A model generated the notes under the pieces. The model searched no databases and was not told the origin of the DNA. It was given only the letters and a program-made list of their open reading frames with translations. 15,739 nucleotides of DNA from CAZYTO01 sp964650405 (GTDB taxonomy: Bacteria; Acidobacteriota; Thermoanaerobaculia; Gp7-AA8): assembly GCA_964650405.1 (NCBI GenBank), contig CAZYTO010000121.1, positions 1 to 15,739 on the forward strand, written 5' to 3'. Numbering within the stretch: position 1 is the first letter of the stretch; every line of letters begins with the position of its first letter. Positions 7,197 to 13,729 of the stretch are shown one piece after another. A program made the position numbers and the translations under genes.

Positions 7197-7820
7197 TTGA
7201 GCGCTCTCGATTCCCTTTACCGGCCGGTCGCGGCAGCGATCCTTACCGCCGCTCTCGGCCTGGCTGTTCCCGTCCTTGCAGCCTGCCACTGGTGGCAGTT
7301 CGGCCACTGTAACGACCCGCTGACCGAGGGTCTTCCGGATGAGGCGCCGCGCACGGGGACGGTCATCACCATCGACGTCTCCACGAACCAGGCATATCTG
7401 TTTCAGGACGGCGTGCTCGTGGCCAAGTCGGCCGCGGCCACGGGCAGCAACAAGTCGCTGGTCATCGGCGAGGACGAGTGGCTCTTCCGCACGCCGACGG
7501 GCCATATGAAGGTGCTGCACAAGGTGACCAACCCGGTCTGGCGCAAGCCCGACTGGGCCTTCGTGGAAGACGGCGATCCTGTGCCGTCGCCCGATTCCCC
7601 GAAGCGCTATGTCCACGGCCACCTCGGCAGGTACGCCCTCGACCTCGGCGACGGTATTCTGATCCACGGAACCGACGACCCCCGCTCGATCGGCCGCCGC
7701 GTCTCGCACGGCTGCATCCGCCTGCCGAACGGCATGCTGGCCCGGGTCTATCGCGCCGCGAAGGTGGGGACGGATGTGTTCGTGTACAGCTCGCAACAGC
7801 CTGACATTGCGCAGAGGTGA
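7197..7820 (+). CDS. L,D-transpeptidase (YkuD) lipoprotein
   Basis: A 207-residue lipoprotein. With the TTG start, residues 1-29 are a lipoprotein signal with lipobox LAAC and lipidated C30. The catalytic YkuD domain covers about residues 54-198 (TVITIDVSTNQAYLFQDG) and contains IHGTDDPRSIGRRVSHGCIRL, with H157, H171, nucleophile C173 and R175. The family cross-links peptidoglycan by 3-3 bonds or attaches proteins to it, acting in the periplasm. The insert VWRKPDWAF is typical of the ErfK/YbiS group. It is a single gene, divergent from the tRNA-kinase unit and convergent with the HD-GYP operon, separated from the latter by a strong hairpin. The start is inferred from the ribosome binding site and lipobox position. 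Confidence 0.9.
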   Translation: MSALDSLYRPVAAAILTAALGLAVPVLAACHWWQFGHCNDPLTEGLPDEAPRTGTVITIDVSTNQAYLFQDGVLVAKSAAATGSNKSLVIGEDEWLFRTPTGHMKVLHKVTNPVWRKPDWAFVEDGDPVPSPDSPKRYVHGHLGRYALDLGDGILIHGTDDPRSIGRRVSHGCIRLPNGMLARVYRAAKVGTDVFVYSSQQPDIAQR

Positions 7821-7837
7821 GGGCAGGAGTGATAGAG

Positions 7838-7874
7838 GAAGGGCGAAGGAACCCCGCTCCGTCCTTCGCCCTTC
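7838..7874. terminator. Bidirectional hairpin between convergent genes
   Basis: GAAGGGCGAAGGA (7838-7850) pairs perfectly with TCCTTCGCCCTTC (7862-7874), with an 11-base loop. It lies 17 bp after the transpeptidase stop and 4 bp from the YHS lipoprotein stop. No T tract follows, so termination may need Rho, or it may be an mRNA-stabilising stem. Confidence 0.65.
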
Positions 7875-7878
7875 AGAT

Positions 7879-8433
7879 CTAGTGCGTTGCGAACACGCCC
7901 TTCAGATACGCATCGGGCTTCGCCATGAACGTCCGCTTGTTCTCCTCGTTGGAGAAGTAGAACGTCCGTCCCTTGTACTCCCAGGCCGGGGTGGCGGCGC
8001 GGATGGAGATCTTGCTGCCGTCGACGGGGTCGAGGCCGATGGCGGGAGCGAAGGGGAGGCTGGCGCGGAAGGCTTCGTCGGCGGGCGTGGGCGGCGGGGG
8101 AGCGTCGGACTGGATGATGCCGGCGGTCGCCTTCGGGGCTGCGCCGCCTTCGTCAGTGAGGGTGGGGGGCGGGTCCATCACGGCAGGGCGCGTGTCAGCG
8201 TTGTCGATGGTCTGGATGTCGCTCGAGGCGGCTGCGCCTGCTGAGGCGGTGGATGCAGTGCTGGAAGCAGCCGTTGAAGCCGTGCCTGCGGTGGCCGTCG
8301 GGGCGCGCTCAGCGTCGCCGGCTCCGGACGATGCGGCCGGCGAGCAGGAGGCCAGTACGATGGCGGCGGCGAGAAGCGCGGCGGACTTCATCAGCGGCGA
8401 TCTCTGCAGACGACGTTCCATCGGCGTTCGCAT
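7879..8433 (-). CDS. Lipoprotein with a cysteine-free YHS-like domain
   Basis: A 184-residue lipoprotein: basic n-region, hydrophobic core, lipobox LASC with C30. A low-complexity Ala/Ser/Thr tract (about 33-75) and a Pro-rich linker (about 90-125) follow. The C-terminal 51 residues (about 134-184) read DPVDGSKI, then WEYKGRTFYFSNEENKRTF, then PDAYLKG. This follows the YHS pattern (DPVCGM, YKGKTYYFCS, CKEKF, DPxxY) but both usual metal-binding Cys positions are replaced. It is therefore unlikely to bind copper or iron in the usual way. The ATG overlaps the roadblock stop (TGATG), so translation is coupled. A later ATG at 8391 would give a shorter n-region. Last gene of the HD-GYP operon. Confidence 0.8.
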   Translation of the reverse strand: MRTPMERRLQRSPLMKSAALLAAAIVLASCSPAASSGAGDAERAPTATAGTASTAASSTASTASAGAAASSDIQTIDNADTRPAVMDPPPTLTDEGGAAPKATAGIIQSDAPPPPTPADEAFRASLPFAPAIGLDPVDGSKISIRAATPAWEYKGRTFYFSNEENKRTFMAKPDAYLKGVFATH

Positions 8434-8801
8434 CACAGCTCGGCCAGGAGCCGCTCACGGCAGTGGCTGAGGCGCTGCCAGGCCAGGCCTTCGTTCGCAC
8501 CGTGGTCGAGGACGAGCACGAGGTAGTAGCCGTCCTTCAGCGGGCAGCTCAGGACCCGGGCATGCTCGAAGGTGATGGCCAGGCGGTCGAGGGCGCCGGC
8601 CTCCACGCTGGCGGCGATGCGCTTCGAGTTGTTCAGAAACATGCCGGAGTAGGCGCCGATGGCCTTGAGGCCGTAGTCGCCGATGTCGAAGATCCGTTCG
8701 GAGTGGAGGGCCACCGCTTCCCCCTCGTGATCGAGAAAGATCGCCCCGACCGATCCGGCGCACGTGCGCAATAGCTCGCCGAGAATCTCCTGGAAGGGCA
8801 C
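8433..8801 (-). CDS. Roadblock/LC7 domain protein
   Basis: A 122-residue single-domain protein. It starts with a helix (FQEILGELLRTCAGSVGAIFLD), has the HEGEAVAL turn, a long middle helix (IGAYSGMFLNNSKRIAA) and a C-terminal strand pair (HARVLSCPLKDGYYLVLVLD) before a last helix. This is the profile of bacterial roadblock/MglB-like proteins, which dimerise and often regulate small Ras-like GTPases. No such GTPase lies in the window. It starts with GTG one base after the HD-GYP stop (TAG-C-GTG) and its stop overlaps the start of the YHS lipoprotein, so all three are co-translated. A role in passing or modulating an HD-GYP-linked signal is inferred from position. Confidence 0.82.
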   Translation of the reverse strand: MPFQEILGELLRTCAGSVGAIFLDHEGEAVALHSERIFDIGDYGLKAIGAYSGMFLNNSKRIAASVEAGALDRLAITFEHARVLSCPLKDGYYLVLVLDHGANEGLAWQRLSHCRERLLAEL

Positions 8802-8802
8802 G

Positions 8803-10569
8803 CTAGGCCGCGCCTCGTACCTGCTCTTCGATCTGGATGTCGCCCCGCTTCACGGCCTGCACGAATGCCTCCACCACCCGCGGATCAAAGCGCGTGCCGG
8901 CGAAGCTGCGGATCTTCTCGACCACGTAGTTGAGCTCCATGGCCTTCTGGTAGGGCCGGTTCGTGGTCATGGCGTCGAACGTGTCGGCGATGGCCACGAT
9001 GCGGGCCTGCATGGGGATCTGCTCGCCTTCCAGCGAGTCGGGATACCCGCCCCCGCTCCACTTCTCGTGGTGATACTTCATGCCGGGGATGATGTCGATG
9101 AGCTGGGCCACGCCGCCCATGATGGCGGCCCCCTTGGCGGGATGCTGCTTCATGACCTCGAACTCGTCGTCGCTGAGGGCGCCCGGCTTGCGGAGGATGC
9201 GGTCGTCGATGCCGATCTTGCCGACGTCGTGCAGGAGGGCGCTGATGCGCAGGTTGCGCATCTCCTTTTCCGGCAGGCTGAGGTTCTTGCCGATGGCCAC
9301 GGAGTAGCGGGCCACGCGGTCGGAGTGGCCGCGGGTGTAGGGGTCCTTGGCGTCGATGGCGGCGGCCAGCATGCGCACGGAGTTGATGAAGAGGAGGTTG
9401 TTCTCGTGGGCGGCCTTCTTGAGCTGGTCGATGGCCTGCACGATGGCGCCGGACATGACGTTGAAGTTCTCGGCCAGCTCGCCGATCTCGTTGTTCGCCT
9501 TCACGTCCACGCGCTGCTGGTAGTTCCCCGTGGCGATCTCGCGGGTGCGCTCCGCCAGCAGCCCGATGGGGCGGGCGATGCCGGAGGCGAAGGCGATGGC
9601 CACGATGATGGCCAGCAGCAGGGCGATGGAGATCCACTCCACCGTCGTCCGGACCATCTTGTTGACCGAGGCGAAGGCCTGCTCCTGCGGCTTCTCCACG
9701 ATCACCCCCCAGTCGGGGCGGCCGATGGGCGCGACCGTTCCGAGCACCGTCACCTTCCTGCCGTCGACGTTCTCCTCGTACGACTCGGTGAGCCGCAGCG
9801 GCGCGCCGGCCTTTCCGAACTCCTGCACGATCCGCAGGCTCGACATGTCCGGGCGGCGCACGTCGACGGACGGCTCGCTGTGCATGAGGGCCCGGCCGTT
9901 GCGGTCCACGATGAAGGCCGTGACGTCGAGGCGCTTCCCCTCGTCGCGCAGCCGCTCGCTGATCCGGCGCAGGCTGAGCAGCCCCTCCACCACGCCGGTG
10001 ACCTGGCCGTTGTCCACGACCGGCACGGCGATGACCACGCACCCCTGGCTGGTGGCGGTGAGGTACTGGAACGTGCCAACGTACGGCTGGCCCTTGGAAG
10101 CGGCCTCGATGGCCAGGGTCATCTCCTGGCCGATGGAGGCGTCCATCTGCGGGGGCTTGGCCTCGGCTCCCTGGCCGGCGCGGTTGAGGATGCGCAATGC
10201 CAGCAGGTCGCCGTCCGGCGTGAGGTAGTCGGTGATGATGTTGGCCTGGGCGGCGAAGACGAAAGGATCGCTGCCGGACGGCAGCGCCGCGCGCATGGCC
10301 CGGATGCTCGAGGCTACTTTCGTGAGCTGCTGGGTGTTGTTGGTGATGAGGTTGTTGACGTCCGCGGCGATGGTGACGGCCGAGCGGGTCAGGTACTTCT
10401 TCTCCAGCGTCTCCAGCGAGTCGCGGTTCATGCCGATGAGGAAGACATGGGAGACGGTCAGCGGAAGCAGACCGACCAGCACCATGGCGCCGAGGAGCGT
10501 CCAGAGCAGACGGATCCGCCGGCGGGGCGGAGCTTCAGGAGGCGCTTCGGGAGAGGAAGCCGGAGACAT
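8803..10569 (-). CDS. Membrane HD-GYP phosphodiesterase with Cache-like sensor and HAMP
   Basis: With the ATG at 10569 this is 588 residues. Layout: Pro-rich cytoplasmic head (1-17), TM1 (about 21-45), extracytoplasmic Cache-like sensor (about 46-305; GRPDWGVIVEKPQ is typical), TM2 (about 309-333), HAMP (about 334-385) and HD-GYP (about 395-575). The HD-GYP site is complete: H415, HDVGK (H447, D448, K451), H476, HH (500-501), GYP (508-510), D529 (IADTFDAMTTNRPYQ). It should degrade c-di-GMP to GMP or pGpG in response to an external ligand. A longer frame to 10701 is rejected because it runs through the inverted repeat and has no signals. A TATAAT box 7 bases before the ATG implies an almost leaderless mRNA. 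First gene of the roadblock and YHS operon. Confidence 0.93.
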   Translation of the reverse strand: MSPASSPEAPPEAPPRRRIRLLWTLLGAMVLVGLLPLTVSHVFLIGMNRDSLETLEKKYLTRSAVTIAADVNNLITNNTQQLTKVASSIRAMRAALPSGSDPFVFAAQANIITDYLTPDGDLLALRILNRAGQGAEAKPPQMDASIGQEMTLAIEAASKGQPYVGTFQYLTATSQGCVVIAVPVVDNGQVTGVVEGLLSLRRISERLRDEGKRLDVTAFIVDRNGRALMHSEPSVDVRRPDMSSLRIVQEFGKAGAPLRLTESYEENVDGRKVTVLGTVAPIGRPDWGVIVEKPQEQAFASVNKMVRTTVEWISIALLLAIIVAIAFASGIARPIGLLAERTREIATGNYQQRVDVKANNEIGELAENFNVMSGAIVQAIDQLKKAAHENNLLFINSVRMLAAAIDAKDPYTRGHSDRVARYSVAIGKNLSLPEKEMRNLRISALLHDVGKIGIDDRILRKPGALSDDEFEVMKQHPAKGAAIMGGVAQLIDIIPGMKYHHEKWSGGGYPDSLEGEQIPMQARIVAIADTFDAMTTNRPYQKAMELNYVVEKIRSFAGTRFDPRVVEAFVQAVKRGDIQIEEQVRGAA

Positions 10570-10576
10570 TCGAGGG

Positions 10577-10582
10577 ATTATA
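10577..10582 (-). promoter_or_regulatory. Consensus -10 box of the HD-GYP operon
   Basis: TATAAT on the minus strand, with 7 bases (CCCTCGA) between it and the ATG. Initiation 6-8 bases downstream would fall on or next to the start codon. No TTGACA-like -35 is seen at 16-18 bp spacing. Confidence 0.6.
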
Positions 10583-10610
10583 CGAAGGCAATAGGAAGAA
10601 TGCAGAATGG

Positions 10611-10751
10611 GGTGACGGGGTTGCGAGGTGTAGGGCTCGACTGCGTCGTGCCGAATTCCGGCGGGCGGGCGGTGGCACGCGTTAGCCAGTTCGACGTGCA
10701 CGGGGGTTCGGCACGACGCAGTCGTACCCTACACGTCGCAACCCCGTCACC
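10611..10751. repeat. 141-bp REPIN-like inverted repeat
   Basis: Arms 10611-10655 and 10707-10751 (45 bp each) are reverse complements with 3 mismatches, around a 51-bp centre. The right arm contains a nested mini-hairpin ACGAC-GCA-GTCGT, and the left arm has the near match CGACTGCGTCG. This two-inverted-REPs form is how REPINs are built. The element fills most of the space between the HD-GYP promoter and hemW, ending 11 bp before the hemW start. It may also shape or insulate divergent transcription. No transposase is visible nearby. Confidence 0.8.
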
Positions 10752-10762
10752 AGCACGTCACC

Positions 10763-11896
10763 ATGCCTATTGGCCTCTACGTTCACCTTCCCTTCTGCAG
10801 GACCCACTGCACGTACTGTCCGTTCGTCATCTCCACGGACCTGTCGATGCAGGACGCGTACGTGGACGCGCTGGTGAGGGAGATAGCGTGGCGGGCGAGC
10901 GGCGGGCGGGGTGAGGATACCCCGCAACCGCGTCCCCCCGTCGACACGCTCTACTTCGGCGGCGGGACGCCTTCGCGGACGTCGCCCGGGAACCTGGCGC
11001 GCGTCGTCCATGCCATCCACGAGCACTTCGACGTCGCCGCCGATGCTGAATTCACGCTGGAGGCGAATCCGGAAGACGTCGAGGACCGCGCCCTGAAATG
11101 GTGGCGGGCCCTGGGCGTCAACCGCGTGTCGATCGGCGTGCAGTCGTTTCACGACGGCGAGCTGGCGCCGCTGGCGCGCGTCCATGGCCGCGAGGGAGCG
11201 CTGGAAGCAGTGCGCACGGCCGTCGGCAGCGGCGTGCGCACGAATCTCGACCTGATCCTCGGACTCCCGGGCCAGACCCCGGCCTCGTTTCGCGAGAATC
11301 TCGAGCTGACCATCGGCCTCGGCGTGGGGCACGTCTCCATGTACCTGCTCGACCTCGACGAGAAGACACCGCTGCAGACGCAGGTGTCGCACGGGCGGAC
11401 GGCACTGCCGGACGAAGACGACGTGGCCGCGCTCTACGTCGAGGCGGTCCGGCGCCTCGGTGAGGCCGGCCTGAGGCAGTACGAGGTGAGCAACTTCGCC
11501 CGGGCGGGGGAGGAGTCGCGCCACAACCTCCGCTACTGGCAGCGCCGCGAATACCTCGGCTTCGGCATCGGCGCGCATTCGTTCGCCGGCGCGCGCCGCT
11601 TCGCCAATACGCGCGACATCCACCGCTACATCGAGCGGGCCGGCGCCGGCGATTTCGCCCCCGACTTCACGGAAGAGCTCGGAGTGGCCGAGGCGGCGCG
11701 CGAGGCCCTCTTTCTCGGACTGCGGCAGACGGCCGGGTTAGAATCGGACGACATCACACGGCTGTGCGGTGAGGAGGGTAGGCCATGGATCGAGCGTGGA
11801 GTCGAGGATGGGTGGCTGTGGCGGAACGGTTCGCGCGTGGCTTTCACCCCGGCAGGGTTTCTCCTCAGCAACCATTACATCTCGCAGCTCTTCTGA
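10763..11896 (+). CDS. hemW: HemW-like radical SAM protein (coproporphyrinogen oxidase-related)
   Basis: A 377-residue radical SAM protein starting MPIGLYVHLPFCRTHCTYCPF. C12, C16 and C19 form the CxxxCxxC [4Fe-4S] site. Further family motifs are GGGTPS (66-71), TLEANPED, VSIGVQSF, LILGLPGQT, the HemN-type C-terminal HNLRYWQRREYLGFGIGAHSF, and the closing TPAGFLLSN. Length and ending match HemW, a heme-binding chaperone that inserts heme into respiratory enzymes. It is distinguished from HemN by the absence of the extra N-terminal region and of the CxFCxC pattern. The ATG lies just past the REPIN-like repeat with no strong ribosome binding site. The last 112 bp overlap the next gene in another frame. 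Confidence 0.9.
   Translation: MPIGLYVHLPFCRTHCTYCPFVISTDLSMQDAYVDALVREIAWRASGGRGEDTPQPRPPVDTLYFGGGTPSRTSPGNLARVVHAIHEHFDVAADAEFTLEANPEDVEDRALKWWRALGVNRVSIGVQSFHDGELAPLARVHGREGALEAVRTAVGSGVRTNLDLILGLPGQTPASFRENLELTIGLGVGHVSMYLLDLDEKTPLQTQVSHGRTALPDEDDVAALYVEAVRRLGEAGLRQYEVSNFARAGEESRHNLRYWQRREYLGFGIGAHSFAGARRFANTRDIHRYIERAGAGDFAPDFTEELGVAEAAREALFLGLRQTAGLESDDITRLCGEEGRPWIERGVEDGWLWRNGSRVAFTPAGFLLSNHYISQLF
11772..11777 (+). promoter_or_regulatory. Ribosome binding site inside hemW for the outer-membrane gene
   Basis: AGGAGG lies 7 bases before ATG 11785, inside the hemW coding region. It is a perfect Shine-Dalgarno core and is the reason this far-upstream start was chosen. Confidence 0.65.
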
Positions 11897-12609
11897 TCGT
11901 CCTGGCTGCGCTGCCGCTGCAGGCCGGCGACTTCCACTTCAACACGACGACGCAGCAGGAGTTCCGCATGTTCTCGCGCGTCGTGGGCCAGGGCATCTTC
12001 GCCACGCCCGTCCAGCCGGCGCGCGCCGGCGGCATCGTGACCTTCGACGCCGGTGTGGCCGCGACCGCGGTGACCGTCGATACGAAGGCCTCGTACTGGC
12101 AGCACATCGTGTCCGGCGACATCACTACCAGCGGCTACATCGCCCTGCCGCGCATCGTCGTGGCCAAGGGTTTCGGCTTCGTCACCGTGTCCGGCACGTA
12201 CGCGAAGATCAACCACACCGGGGCCAAGGTCATCGGCGGCGCCCTCGACGTCCCCATCATCCGCGGGACGCTGGCCACGCCGGAGCTGGCCCTCCGCGGC
12301 AGCTACTCCACGCTGACCGGCATCGATGCCTTCAAGGAGAAGACCTACGGCGTCGAGGCGTTCCTGAGCAAAGGCTTCGGCCCGCTCACGCCCTACGTGG
12401 CCGTCGGCCGCGAGCGGACGAACGCGACGGGCACGGCGAACCTCCCGGCGGTCCTTGGCGTGGTGCCCACGTTGACCCTCCACGACACCAGCAACTTCAA
12501 CCGCATCACCCTCGGCGTCCGCCTCTCGCTCTTCCTTCCGAAGATCGTCATCGAAGCGACGCAGGGCGAAGTGCGGAGCTACGCGGCGAAGGTGAGTATC
12601 GGGTTGTGA
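11785..12609 (+). CDS. Probable outer-membrane beta-barrel protein, unknown function
   Basis: A 274-residue exported protein. The n-region is unusually long (about 30 residues, basic), then LAALLIVLAALPLQA forms the signal core with cleavage near A47-G48. The mature part is a series of amphipathic strands (GGIVTFDAGVAATAVTVDT, FGFVTVSGTYAKI, LALRGSYSTLTG, LTPYVAVGRERTNATG, RITLGVRLSLFLPKIVIEA), which suggests a barrel of about 8-12 strands. It ends in SIGL, without the usual terminal Phe. No specific family is recognised. It overlaps hemW by 112 bp in another frame. No other in-frame ATG precedes the hydrophobic core, although GTG codons at 11812 and 11818 remain possible. Heptamer repeats follow its stop directly. 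Confidence 0.75.
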   Translation: MDRAWSRGWVAVAERFARGFHPGRVSPQQPLHLAALLIVLAALPLQAGDFHFNTTTQQEFRMFSRVVGQGIFATPVQPARAGGIVTFDAGVAATAVTVDTKASYWQHIVSGDITTSGYIALPRIVVAKGFGFVTVSGTYAKINHTGAKVIGGALDVPIIRGTLATPELALRGSYSTLTGIDAFKEKTYGVEAFLSKGFGPLTPYVAVGRERTNATGTANLPAVLGVVPTLTLHDTSNFNRITLGVRLSLFLPKIVIEATQGEVRSYAAKVSIGL

Positions 12610-12628
12610 GTGGTGAGTGGTGAGTGGT
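12608..12628. repeat. Heptamer tandem repeat (GAGTGGT) x3
   Basis: Three perfect 7-bp units begin inside the stop codon of the outer-membrane gene. They share the GAGTG core with the array at 3302-3336, which likewise lies just after a stop codon. Confidence 0.7.
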
Positions 12629-12633
12629 TAGAA

Positions 12634-12689
12634 GACGAAGTGGTTAGGAGAAGGTGGTCGGCGCGCTCCTAACCACTAACCACTTCGTC
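12634..12689. terminator. Hairpin between convergent genes
   Basis: GACGAAGTGGTTAGGAG (12634-12650) pairs with the right arm 12666-12689, which carries an extra 7-base ACTAACC copy that bulges out. The right arm touches the stop codon of the minus-strand gene at 12690. No clear T tract is present, so it is a structural or Rho-dependent terminator at best. Confidence 0.55.
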
Positions 12690-13088
12690 CTACTTGTACT
12701 TCTTCTCCGCGGCGGCAAGCTTGGCTCCCTTGAGGAAGTCGACGCGCTTGTAGCCACCCCGGCCGTCGTACTCGTAGACCGAGACGCCGGCGGCTTCCTC
12801 GAGGAAGAAGTGCGTGTTGATGGCGGCGGCGCGGAACTGCACGCTCCGCTCGCCGTTCTTCGAGAGGGAGTTGAGGAGCATGGCGTTGCTGTGGGCCAGC
12901 ATCTCCGGTGCGAGCGTCTTCACCGCTTTCGGAGCGGCCGGCTGCAGACCAGTCGTCTTCGGGGCGGGCGTCGCGGGAGCGGCTGTCTTCGCCGGCGCGG
13001 CCGTCTTCGATGCCGCCGGCTGCGGAGGGGGAGTGGCGGCAAGCAGAGCAGTAGCTACGAGAGCGAGTGCGGCGCAACGGTGGAGCAT
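12690..13088 (-). CDS. Secreted Ala/Pro-rich protein of unknown function
   Basis: A 132-residue protein with a signal peptide (MLHRCAALALVATALLAA, cleavage near residue 18). A low-complexity Ala/Pro/Lys/Thr linker (about 20-58) follows, then a compact C-terminal region (about 59-132: APEMLAHSNAMLLNSLSKN, FFLEEAAGVSVYEYDGRGG). The C-terminal part is Lys-rich (ending AAAEKKYK). I do not recognise a family. The linker composition resembles that of the YHS lipoprotein. It is divergent from the Tex30-type hydrolase, with 20 bp between the two start codons and overlapping -10 boxes. A TACAAT box 7 bases before the ATG implies little or no 5' leader. Confidence 0.7.
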   Translation of the reverse strand: MLHRCAALALVATALLAATPPPQPAASKTAAPAKTAAPATPAPKTTGLQPAAPKAVKTLAPEMLAHSNAMLLNSLSKNGERSVQFRAAAINTHFFLEEAAGVSVYEYDGRGGYKRVDFLKGAKLAAAEKKYK

Positions 13089-13094
13089 GCGCGG

Positions 13095-13101
13095 TATTGT
13101 A
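13095..13101. promoter_or_regulatory. Overlapping divergent -10 boxes (candidate bidirectional promoter)
   Basis: TATTGT reads rightward at 13095-13100 and TACAAT leftward at 13101-13096. Transcription 7 bases beyond each would start near 13107 and 13089, about 18 bp apart. Those points are 0-2 bases before the two ATG codons (13109 and 13088). Neither side shows a clear -35. Confidence 0.5.
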
Positions 13102-13108
13102 TGGCGCC

Positions 13109-13726
13109 ATGCTCATCGATGGACCGAAAGATGCGCCGCACACGCTCGTCCTGGCCCACGGCGCCGGCGGGGCAATGGACACGCCCTTCCTGGACATCGT
13201 GGCGCGCGGAGTGGCCGCGAACGGGATCCGCGTCGTGCGCTTCGAGTTTCCGTACATGGCCGCGCGCCGTCGCGGCGAGGGCCGCGGCGCCCCCGACCGT
13301 GAGCCCGTGCTGCTCCAGTCCTGGCGTGACGTCGTGACCGGGCTCGGCGGAGGTCCGGGGCTCAGCGCCAAGCTCGTTATCGGCGGTAAGTCGATGGGAG
13401 GCCGCATGGCCAGCATGGTCGCCGACGAGTTGCACGTCCGCGGCCTGGTCTGTCTCGGCTATCCGTTCCACCCGCCCAACCGGCCGGAGAAGACGCGCAC
13501 GGCCCACCTGGCCGCCCTCCGCACACCCGCGCTCATCGTCCAGGGGACGCGCGACATGTTCGGTACCCGCGAGGACGTTGCCAGTTATTTGCTCTCATCG
13601 GCCATCCGGATCGAATGGCTCGAGGATGGAGATCATTCCTTCAAGCCCCGGCGGGCAGCGGGCTTCACGGAGAAGGAGCATCTGGCCCGGGCCGTCGCGC
13701 TTGTTTCCGAATTTGTCGCACAATAA
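13109..13726 (+). CDS. Alpha/beta hydrolase of the Tex30/KANL3 type
   Basis: A 205-residue cytoplasmic alpha/beta-hydrolase-fold protein. Strand and oxyanion region TLVLAHGAGG (12-21), nucleophile elbow GGKSMGG with S95, the family signature GYPFHPPNRPEKTRTAHLAAL (118-138), TPALIVQGTRDMFG with D149, and DGDHSFKP with H176 complete the Ser-Asp-His set. Bacterial members are common but have no settled substrate. The start at ATG 13109 gives the standard family N-terminus; an upstream in-frame extension to 13067 crosses the divergent promoter and is rejected. The receiver gene begins 3 bp after its stop, so they are likely co-transcribed. Confidence 0.88.
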   Translation: MLIDGPKDAPHTLVLAHGAGGAMDTPFLDIVARGVAANGIRVVRFEFPYMAARRRGEGRGAPDREPVLLQSWRDVVTGLGGGPGLSAKLVIGGKSMGGRMASMVADELHVRGLVCLGYPFHPPNRPEKTRTAHLAALRTPALIVQGTRDMFGTREDVASYLLSSAIRIEWLEDGDHSFKPRRAAGFTEKEHLARAVALVSEFVAQ

Positions 13727-13729
13727 GAT

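Noticed and set aside
8764..10914. 716-residue plus-strand frame opposite the HD-GYP gene
   Set aside because: It is the codon-position shadow of a GC-rich gene: no start signals, His/Asp/Gly/Val-rich composition without domains, and it runs through the inverted repeat into hemW. The minus strand carries every HD-GYP catalytic motif.
10682..11623. 313-residue minus-strand frame opposite hemW
   Set aside because: Shadow of hemW; it begins within real coding sequence and lacks recognisable motifs.
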